Source: JBGOUV01 sp041477815 (GTDB lineage: Bacteria; Acidobacteriota; Terriglobia; Bryobacterales; JACQDG01). From it: 14,315 nt of DNA. Numbering within the stretch: the stretch's first letter is position 1; every line of letters starts with the position of its first letter. The notes under the pieces are model-generated. The model ran no database searches. It was given only the letters and a program-made list of their open reading frames with translations, and was not told the DNA's origin. Of the stretch, positions 6,851 to 12,332 are shown one piece after another. Location of the stretch: the NCBI GenBank assembly GCA_041477815.1, contig JBGOUV010000166.1, forward strand, positions 1 through 14,315, written 5' to 3'. The position numbers and the translations under genes were made by a program.

Positions 6851-6861
6851 GGCCTAAAGCC
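6851..6861. repeat. Right target-site duplication (GGCCTAAAGCC)
   Basis: Exact copy of 6738-6748, directly abutting the right inverted repeat of the MITE-like element. Confidence 0.6.
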
Positions 6862-6910
6862 TGCCCCACATGGGACCCTAAGTATGTAACAATAACTCCC
6901 AGGAGAGTGG

Positions 6911-7267
6911 GTGGGAGTATCGGTGACGATAAGCGGCAAGGGTCCCGGCAGCGACCGGTTGCTGGCCTCGGTCGGCGGCCGGAGATTCCCGGCCCCGGTC
7001 AGCATCCGCAATGAAGGAGAGACGGCCGTAGAGGTCACCCTGCGGATAAAGCCCCCCTCCGGCGCGAGGGTGAGGATCGAAACCGAGCGGTTCATCGTGC
7101 CGCCCGGGGCCCGCGTGGAGACGCGCCTGGAGGCCGAATCTCCCAGCCTGGCCGAAGACGACACGGTGCTGGAGGTGCTCCTGGACGGCGTCGTGGAGCA
7201 GCAGTTCCGCTTCACCGTGGTGTCCCTGGCGAGGGAGTCGATCTTCCACGGACTGGGGCGCCCGTGA
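6911..7267 (+). CDS. Hypothetical small beta-sandwich protein
   Basis: This 118-residue frame starts at GTG 6911 with AGGAGA (6901-6906) as Shine-Dalgarno; the AT-rich stretch at 6883-6893 could hold a -10 element. No signal peptide or membrane segment is seen. The sequence alternates short beta strands with turns (VSVTISGKG, APVSIRNEGETAVEVTLRI, ARVRIETERFIVPPGARVETRLE, TVLEVLLDGVVEQQFRFTV), as in an immunoglobulin-like or CARDB-like domain. I do not recognise a family. The frame is closed upstream (TAA at 6893-6895). It could be a real small protein or the remaining C-terminal domain of a larger protein lost when the area rearranged. Its TGA overlaps the GTG start of the permease remnant by 4 nt (GTGA), which suggests the two were once one transcription unit. 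Confidence 0.5.
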   Translation: MGVSVTISGKGPGSDRLLASVGGRRFPAPVSIRNEGETAVEVTLRIKPPSGARVRIETERFIVPPGARVETRLEAESPSLAEDDTVLEVLLDGVVEQQFRFTVVSLARESIFHGLGRP

Positions 7268-7415
7268 GCCTCTGGCAGGACCTCCGCCACGCCCTTCGCA
7301 CCCTAACCCAGAATCCCGGATTCACCACCGTGGCGATGGTGGCGGTGGCCGCCTGTACCTGCCGGCGAGCCGGGCCACGCGAGTGAATCCGTTAGAGACT
7401 CTGCGGCATGAATGA
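7264..7415 (+). pseudogene. Remnant of a MacB/FtsX-type ABC transporter permease (only both ends left)
   Basis: From GTG 7264 the frame reads VSLWQDLRHALRTLTQNPGF and on to TTVAMVAVA, the standard N-terminus and first helix start of acidobacterial MacB-like permeases. From 7353, in another frame, it reads LYLPASRATRVNPLETLRHE and stops at 7413-7415, the standard C-terminus of the same family. The several hundred residues expected between them are missing, and the junction, somewhere around 7340-7353, is out of frame. The original frame instead runs to TGA at 7384-7386, a 40-residue product. GTGGC-rich repeats at the junction may have favoured the deletion. A non-functional relic, unless the assembly collapsed here. 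Confidence 0.7.
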
Positions 7416-7424
7416 GGAGATCCC

Positions 7425-8480
7425 ATGAAGACCATGCAGGCCCTCGTAAAAAAGAAGCCGGAGCCTGGGCTGTGGCTGGAGGAAGTGCCCGCCCCGGAGA
7501 TCGGTATTAATGATGTGCTGATCCGGGTGGACCGGACGGCCATCTGCGGGACCGACCTGCACATCCTGGAGTGGGACCCCTGGGCCGCCCGGACCATCCC
7601 GGTGCCGATGGTGATCGGGCACGAGTTCGTCGGGGAAGTGGCCCAGGTCGGGTCCAACGTCAGCGACTTCCATCCCGGACAACTGGTCAGCGGGGAGGGC
7701 CACGTCATCTGCGGGCGGTGCCGAAACTGCCTGGCCGGACGCCGCCACCTCTGCGCGCATACCAGCGGCGTGGGGGTAAACCGGCCCGGCGCCTTCGCCG
7801 AGTACATCGCTCTACCCATGGCCAATGTGTGGGCCCATCATCCGGGGATCGATCGGGACATCGCCTGTATCTTCGACCCCTTTGGGAACGCCGTGCATAC
7901 CGCGCTGTCGTTTCCCCTGCTGGGAGAGGATGTGTTGATCACCGGCGCCGGGCCTATCGGGATCATGGCCGCCTGCGTGGCCAAGCACGCCGGCGCGCGC
8001 TACGTCGTCATCACCGACGTCAATCCGGTGCGGCTGGAGCTGGCCCGGAAGGCCGGCGTGACCCTGGCCATTAACCCGCGGGACACCAGCCTGGCGGAGG
8101 TCCAGAAGGAACTGGACATGAAAGAGGGCTTCGATGTGGGTCTGGAGATGTCGGGGAATCCGGCGGCGTTCCGGGACATGGTAGCCGGCATGGCCCACGG
8201 CGGGAAGATTGCCCTGCTTGGAATCCCCGCCGAGGAAATGGCCGTCAACTGGCATACCGTGATCTTCAACATGATCACCATCAAGGGTATCTACGGCCGC
8301 GAGATGTACGAGACCTGGTACAAGATGACGGTGATGCTGCAGTCGGGGCTGGACCTCCGCCCGGTGATCACCCACCGCTTCTCCTATACCGAGTACCAAG
8401 AGGCGTTCGAGGTGGTGCGATCGGGCCAGGCGGGCAAGGTGATACTCAACTGGACCGGCGGCAACGAGCCGCGACCGTGA
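7425..8480 (+). CDS. tdh: L-threonine 3-dehydrogenase
   Basis: This 351-residue protein is a zinc-dependent medium-chain dehydrogenase that oxidises L-threonine with NAD+ to 2-amino-3-ketobutyrate in the cytoplasm. It follows the E. coli enzyme closely along its whole length, including TAICGTDLHI, GEGHVICGRCRNC, GVGVNRPGAFAEY, FDPFGNAVHTALSF, FDVGLEMSG and KGIYGREMYETWYKM. Catalytic zinc ligands: Cys41, His66, Glu67. Structural zinc: Cys96, Cys99, Cys102, Cys110. The NAD-binding loop is GAGPIG (174-179). GAGGAG at 7414-7419, 5 nt before the ATG, fixes the start and overlaps the stop codon of the permease relic. The usual partner kbl is not adjacent; the next gene converges 18 nt away. Substrate assignment is by remembered similarity; a related polyol dehydrogenase is less likely. 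Confidence 0.93.
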   Translation: MKTMQALVKKKPEPGLWLEEVPAPEIGINDVLIRVDRTAICGTDLHILEWDPWAARTIPVPMVIGHEFVGEVAQVGSNVSDFHPGQLVSGEGHVICGRCRNCLAGRRHLCAHTSGVGVNRPGAFAEYIALPMANVWAHHPGIDRDIACIFDPFGNAVHTALSFPLLGEDVLITGAGPIGIMAACVAKHAGARYVVITDVNPVRLELARKAGVTLAINPRDTSLAEVQKELDMKEGFDVGLEMSGNPAAFRDMVAGMAHGGKIALLGIPAEEMAVNWHTVIFNMITIKGIYGREMYETWYKMTVMLQSGLDLRPVITHRFSYTEYQEAFEVVRSGQAGKVILNWTGGNEPRP

Positions 8481-8498
8481 GGGAGCGCTGGGGTTCGT

Positions 8499-8990
8499 TC
8501 AGCGACGTCCTGAGCAGGGGCCTTGTCCGCAGGAGTGGCCCTGCCCTTCGGGGTGGCCGCCGTTGCCGCCGCAGCCACCCATGCCGCCCATAAAGCCCGG
8601 CCCGCCCTGCCAGACCGGCCGGCCATCTTCATCCCGCAGCTTCAGCGTCTGGCCCCCCAGCTTCACCTGGATGGCCACCATCTCCTCCTCCTGAGTTTGG
8701 CTCTTCACGCTGTAGCCTTTTACCTCGACCGTGTCGCCGACCTTGGGGTTGAACTTCTGCTCCATCAGGTACCGCATCGAGCCCAGCCACACGGTAATCG
8801 GCTTGACACGCGTAGCCTCCACCTCCATCACCGGCATACCCTGGCCGGGCATCATCTTGAGGGATACAATCTTGCCCGAGATGTCGACGATGGGATTAGC
8901 CGAGACGGGTGCCTTGGTCGGGGGCGTCTGCGCGATGGAGATCCCGACCGCCAACAGAGCATGTGTAAGAATAGCCGGTAGTCGTTTCAT
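8499..8990 (-). CDS. Secreted protein with predicted small beta-barrel and Gly/His/Cys-rich tail
   Basis: This is a 163-residue protein. The signal peptide is MKRLPAILTHALLAVGISIA, with cleavage likely after Ala20. Residues 34-127 alternate strands (VDISGKIVSLKMMPGQGMPV, ITVWLGSMRYLM, VGDTVEVKGYSV, MVAIQVKLGGQTLKLRDEDG) in a way that suggests an OB-like barrel. Residues 128-163 are a flexible tail of Gly with Cys140, Cys154, Cys159, His146 and His152, a plausible metal-binding segment. I do not recognise a named family. An AGGGTG-type Shine-Dalgarno lies upstream of the ATG. A -24/-12 promoter 150 nt upstream and the neighbouring sigma-54 activator gene suggest that activator controls it. By position and layout it is comparable to ZraP, though not by sequence. 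It converges on tdh. Confidence 0.7.
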   Translation of the reverse strand: MKRLPAILTHALLAVGISIAQTPPTKAPVSANPIVDISGKIVSLKMMPGQGMPVMEVEATRVKPITVWLGSMRYLMEQKFNPKVGDTVEVKGYSVKSQTQEEEMVAIQVKLGGQTLKLRDEDGRPVWQGGPGFMGGMGGCGGNGGHPEGQGHSCGQGPCSGRR

Positions 8991-9137
8991 GACGTTTCAC
9001 CCTCCCCTGGAAATGAACGGCCCCCCTGGCCCGGCCCGCCGGCAAGCACACCAAGCCGGCTAGGCGGACCGCCCCATATTTTCACCCCTCGTTGTGCCCG
9101 TACAGCCATGTAGAACTCCCTTACCGTCGGGGTTCCG

Positions 9138-9153
9138 TGCAGGTGGCGTACCA
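9138..9153 (-). promoter_or_regulatory. Sigma-54 (-24/-12) promoter for the secreted-protein gene
   Basis: The minus strand reads TGGTACGCCACCTGCA. Against TGGCACG-N4-TTGCA, 10 of 12 defined bases match, including the invariant GG and GC with 10 nt between them. The predicted start is near 9127, leaving a leader of about 137 nt before the ATG at 8990. The gene for an NtrC-family activator lies immediately upstream. No better sigma-70 site was noticed. The 259-nt gap 8991-9249 contains no credible gene. Confidence 0.55.
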
Positions 9154-9188
9154 ATGTTTCTTTGCAATCAGTTGGGGGCGGGTGAATG

Positions 9189-9233
9189 CGCAAACACTGC
9201 GGAAACGGGTGGACGGCAGCGCAAGGCCTTCGC
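9189..9233 (-). promoter_or_regulatory. Candidate activator-binding (enhancer) dyads
   Basis: CGCA-N5-TGCG (9189-9201) is a perfect short dyad centred at 9195. A second, imperfect dyad is centred on AAGGCCTT (9223-9230) at 9226.5. Both carry GCGCAA in the same orientation (9188-9193 and 9219-9224). The centres are 31.5 bp apart, three helical turns, at about -70 and -100 from the predicted sigma-54 start. That is where NtrC-type activators bind. The sites are short and could be chance. Confidence 0.3.
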
Positions 9234-9249
9234 GGCACGGTGTCCGGAA

Positions 9250-10575
9250 TCAGGTCTCCGAGAACCCGTACTCTTTCAGACGGTATTGCAAAGTACGAAG
9301 GCTGATACCGAGCTGGGCCGCCGCGTGGGTGCGGTTGTTTCCGTTCTCGCGCAGGGCGGACAGGATGGCCTGCCGCTCGATCTCAGCCAGACCCAGGGGA
9401 CGGTGCGGGGTGGCGTCGGTAAACGGCAGATCGGCGGGAGTGATCGCCTGGCTGGCCAGGATTACGGCGCGCTCCATGACGTTCTCCAGTTCGCGGGCAT
9501 TGCCCGGCCAAGTGTAGGCTTTCAGCGCCAGGAGCGCTTCCGGCGAGAGTTGGGGGACCGGACGCCCCAGCGCGGCGGCCGCCCGGTGAAGAAAGTGTTC
9601 GGCCAGCAGCGGGATGTCGGCGGGACGCTCGCGCAGCGGCGGAAGCTGCAGAGGGAAGGCGCTGAGGCGGTAATAGAGATCCTCGCGGAATTCGTGGGCG
9701 GCGACGCGCTCGGCGAGGTTGCGATTGGTGGCGGCGAGGACCCGGACGTCGGCCGAAATCAGCCGCGTCCCGCCCACCCGCTCGAAGGTCTTCTCCTGCA
9801 GCACGCGCAGCAGCTTGGCCTGGAGGTGGCCATCCAGCTCCCCAATCTCATCCAGGAAGATCGTACCGCCGTGGGCGCGCTCGAAGCGTCCCACGTGCTG
9901 GGCCATGGCCCCGGTGAAGGAGCCCTTCTCGTGGCCGAACAGCTCGCTTTCGATCAGGGTCGGAGAGAGCGCGGCGCAGTTCACCGGAACGAAGGCCCGC
10001 TCGGCGCGTTTGCTGTTGAGGTGCAGGCAGCGGGCCAAAACTTCCTTGCCGGTGCCGCTCTCGCCGAGCAGCAGTACGGTGGCGTCGGTTTCGGCCACCT
10101 TGCGCGCCATCTCCATCACCGCCCGCATCTGGGGATCGCGAGTCAGGAAGTGGTTGCAGGCGAAGCGGGTGTCGATCTCCTCGCGCAGAGCTGCGGTTTC
10201 GTGGGCCGCGCGCCGGGCGTCCAGGGTGCGGCGGACCAACAGGCGCAGCTCGTCGGGACTGGACAGCGGCTTGCCCAGGTAGTCGGCGGCGCCGAGTTTC
10301 ATGGCCTCCACCGCCGTCTCCACGCTGGCGAAGGCGGTGATGACAATGACCGGCGTCTCCGGCGAGGTTTCGTGGAAATGGCGGAGAGCCTCCAGGCCGT
10401 CGCCGTCGGGCAGGCGCAGATCCGTTAGGACCAGGTGATACTGTCTCTGGGCACTGAGGCGCCGGGCCGCGGCCAGGGTGGCGGCCTCCTCCACCTCGTA
10501 GCCCTCGCCGCGCAGAATGGTGGAGAGGAGCCCCCGAAAGCCGCGGTCGTCGTCGAGAACGAGGATGGTTTCCAT
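9250..10575 (-). CDS. NtrC-family sigma-54-dependent response regulator
   Basis: This is a 441-residue, three-domain activator. The receiver (1-120) has Asp8, Asp9 and phospho-acceptor Asp52 in LVLTDLRLPDGDG, Thr80 and Lys102. The AAA+ domain (about 140-370) has Walker A GESGTGKE (171-178), the sigma-54 contact loop GSFTGA (218-223, a common variant of GAFTGA) and Walker B GGTIFLDEIGEL (236-247). A Fis-type helix-turn-helix (about 400-437, ILSALRENGNNRTHAAAQLG) ends it. Once phosphorylated it should oligomerise upstream of -24/-12 promoters and drive open-complex formation. It starts 7 nt after the histidine kinase stop, so the two form a pair. Its likely target is the promoter at 9138-9153. 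Domain layout matches ZraR/AtoC/HydG types; the exact orthologue cannot be told. Confidence 0.93.
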   Translation of the reverse strand: METILVLDDDRGFRGLLSTILRGEGYEVEEAATLAAARRLSAQRQYHLVLTDLRLPDGDGLEALRHFHETSPETPVIVITAFASVETAVEAMKLGAADYLGKPLSSPDELRLLVRRTLDARRAAHETAALREEIDTRFACNHFLTRDPQMRAVMEMARKVAETDATVLLLGESGTGKEVLARCLHLNSKRAERAFVPVNCAALSPTLIESELFGHEKGSFTGAMAQHVGRFERAHGGTIFLDEIGELDGHLQAKLLRVLQEKTFERVGGTRLISADVRVLAATNRNLAERVAAHEFREDLYYRLSAFPLQLPPLRERPADIPLLAEHFLHRAAAALGRPVPQLSPEALLALKAYTWPGNARELENVMERAVILASQAITPADLPFTDATPHRPLGLAEIERQAILSALRENGNNRTHAAAQLGISLRTLQYRLKEYGFSET

Positions 10576-10582
10576 AGCGAGG

Positions 10583-11722
10583 TCAGGCGGCCAGGGTCAG
10601 GACGGCGCGGGCGCCGTGGGGCTCGACCGCCTCGAGTTCCAGTTTGGCCCCGAGCTGGGAGGCGAGGCGGCGTGAAATGGACAGACCCAGGCCGGTGCCG
10701 GTGGACTTGGTGGTAAAGAACGGCTGGAACAGACGCCGGCGGGCGTCGGCGGAGAGGCCGGGCCCGTCATCCTCCACGGAGATGACCACTCCGTGGGGGA
10801 GGCGTCGGCCGCGGATGTGAATGTGGCCGCCGTCGGGGAGCGCCTCGGCGGCATTGCGAACCAGGTTGGTGAGGATCTGGAGAACCGCGTGGGGGTCGGC
10901 GGTAAAGACCAGGTCGGGAGCGGGCTCGATGTGGAGGGGAACCTCGCCGGCCACGGCCTCGAGACGGGAGACTATGTCCGGCCAGTGTATGGTGGCCGTC
11001 TGGACCTGGTCAGGCCGGGCGAACAGCAGCAGATCGTGGACCAGCCTCTCCAGCCGCTCCGTCTCTTCGACCACCGGACCAAGCAGCTCGACGGCCGGGC
11101 CGGTGGAGCGCTCGCGGGCGAGCTGGGCATAGCCTTTGATAGTGCCTAGCGGATTGCGGATCTCGTGCGCGAGCACCGCCGACATCTCGCCCAGTTCGGC
11201 CAGATGTTCGCGGTGGAGCCGCCGGCGCGCGGCCAGCAGGTAGGCGCCCAGTAACAGCACGGAGGCGACGGCGGCGGCCAAAGCCAGCAGCAGGTTATTG
11301 CGGCCGTCGCGGACCAGGAAGTCGGCGGCGGAAGCCGAGATGTCGACCCGGGCCACGCTGCGGCTCGGCCGATGCACCGGGAGATAGACGCGATAGAGAC
11401 CGTTGGTCTCGAAAACGTCGTAAAGGGCGGCGCCGCTGAACAGGGCGTTGACGCGGGCGGCTTCCGGCCCAGGGGCGAGCGGAGCGGGAAAAACCTGGAT
11501 GCCCACCAGGTCGGGCTCGTGGGCCTGGAGCTCGGCGATCGCGTCCGGGTCGGCCGGGACTAGCTCGAGCTGGTAGGCGACCAGGGCCGCCCGGTGGCGC
11601 AGGAAGACCTCGCGCATAGCGTCGATGGCCCGGTAGCTGCGTACCGAGGCCGCCACCAGCAGCACCGGCAGCGCCACCGCCGCCACGAGTCCCACGTGCC
11701 GCAATTTCCCCACGGCCTTCAC
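10583..11722 (-). CDS. Membrane sensor histidine kinase (NtrB/ZraS type)
   Basis: This is a 379-residue protein from GTG 11722. A first membrane helix (about 9-27), an extracytoplasmic sensor segment (28-142, perhaps PAS-like) and a second helix (about 143-165) are followed by the kinase core. The H-box is VLAHEIRNPLGTIKGYAQLA with His186. The N-box is QILTNLVRNAAEALP (Asn286, Asn290), the D-box EDDGPGLS, the F-box LFQPFFTTKS and the G2-box STGTGLGLSI. This core is typical of kinases that pair with NtrC-family regulators. The GTG overlaps the TGA of the bacterioferritin-like gene by 4 nt (GTGA), implying translational coupling. The sensor region has few Cys or His residues, so direct metal sensing is not evident. 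The stimulus is unknown. Confidence 0.92.
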   Translation of the reverse strand: MKAVGKLRHVGLVAAVALPVLLVAASVRSYRAIDAMREVFLRHRAALVAYQLELVPADPDAIAELQAHEPDLVGIQVFPAPLAPGPEAARVNALFSGAALYDVFETNGLYRVYLPVHRPSRSVARVDISASAADFLVRDGRNNLLLALAAAVASVLLLGAYLLAARRRLHREHLAELGEMSAVLAHEIRNPLGTIKGYAQLARERSTGPAVELLGPVVEETERLERLVHDLLLFARPDQVQTATIHWPDIVSRLEAVAGEVPLHIEPAPDLVFTADPHAVLQILTNLVRNAAEALPDGGHIHIRGRRLPHGVVISVEDDGPGLSADARRRLFQPFFTTKSTGTGLGLSISRRLASQLGAKLELEAVEPHGARAVLTLAA

Positions 11723-12138
11723 AGTCCCAGGGCGGTCTGCAGGTCCTTAACGTGCTCCTCCTCCATCACCAGTACGTCCTGCAGTATCCGCGCCAGACCG
11801 AATTCGCCCAGCTCCATCGCCGAGCGGATCCGCTCCTTGTACCTCGCCACTGCGCCCTGTTCTCCGGCCAGATCCTGCTTGAGCATCTCCTCGGCGTTGT
11901 CGGAGACCTGGATCGGCCCCACCTCGATCGTGGGCTTTCCCCCCAGGAAGGCCACCTGGTCGGCCAGGGTCGTGGCGTGCTGCATTTCCTCAGTGGAGTG
12001 TACCAGCAGTTCCTTCTGGATGGAGCTGAACCGGGCTCCGGTGATCAGGGAGGCGTGGTTGATGTATTGAATCGCGCTGGCGAATTCATCCGCGATGTCG
12101 TGGTTGAGTGCGGCGATGAGTTGCTCTTTCGTCATCAT
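11719..12138 (-). CDS. Bacterioferritin-like diiron protein
   Basis: This 139-residue four-helix ferritin-like protein has a complete diiron site: Glu18, Glu51 with His54 (ExxH), Glu93, Glu126 with His129 (ExxH). These fall at almost the same positions as in E. coli bacterioferritin, and Met52, the residue that binds haem there, is present too (EEMQHA). At 139 residues it is about 20 shorter than typical bacterioferritin, so a small Bfr-like or Dps-like oligomer is also possible. It probably stores iron or detoxifies iron and peroxide in the cytoplasm. Two consecutive ATGs occur at 12138 and 12135; the first is preferred because it overlaps the upstream stop (ATGA) and follows AAGGAG at good spacing. 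Its own stop overlaps the kinase start. Confidence 0.85.
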   Translation of the reverse strand: MMTKEQLIAALNHDIADEFASAIQYINHASLITGARFSSIQKELLVHSTEEMQHATTLADQVAFLGGKPTIEVGPIQVSDNAEEMLKQDLAGEQGAVARYKERIRSAMELGEFGLARILQDVLVMEEEHVKDLQTALGL

Positions 12139-12332
12139 GGGTGTTGCTCCTTAACTCCCAGCTTGCGCAGAAACGTCATCATCGGACACCAGCCGGTGAA
12201 GGCCGACTGGATAAGGTTGAGGCCGACGAAGGCTGTGAACAGGTAAAAGTACGGGTTGACCCAGTATCCCAGGGACAAGCTCGCCATTACAAATGCGCCG
12301 GCAATGCCGCGCAGCCATTGATGCAGCGTCAT
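12135..12332 (-). CDS. Small YgaP-like inner-membrane protein (DUF2892)
   Basis: This 65-residue protein has two hydrophobic helices (about 10-25 and 28-47) joined by a short turn with YWVNPYFYLF. It ends with TGWCPMMTFLRKLGVKEQ, a GWCP-type Cys motif that I recall in YgaP transmembrane-domain (DUF2892) proteins. It sits between the efflux permease and the bacterioferritin-like gene. AGGAGG lies 5 nt before the ATG, which overlaps the permease stop (ATGA). In E. coli YgaP the domain is fused to a rhodanese; here it stands alone. Its role is not established; a partner of the efflux pump or of sulfur/metal handling is a guess. Confidence 0.8.
   Translation of the reverse strand: MTLHQWLRGIAGAFVMASLSLGYWVNPYFYLFTAFVGLNLIQSAFTGWCPMMTFLRKLGVKEQHP

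Noticed and set aside
6757..7290. 177-residue minus-strand frame ending inside the MITE-like element
   Set aside because: No recognisable transposase features; the composition is that of an antisense frame of the beta-sandwich ORF, and it ends by chance in the inverted repeat.
8486..8504. CGCTG/CAGCG hairpin between the convergent tdh and secreted-protein genes
   Set aside because: Only a 5-bp stem with a 9-nt loop, overlapping the minus-strand stop codon and with no T-tract; too weak to call a terminator.
9211..9245. Imperfect GGAC...GTCC hairpin just after the response regulator stop
   Set aside because: When the pairing is worked out, the stem is broken by several mismatches and bulges; it overlaps the better-supported dyads and is not a convincing terminator.
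9094..10428. 444-residue plus-strand open frame opposite the response regulator
   Set aside because: A shadow frame; the minus strand encodes a complete NtrC-family protein.
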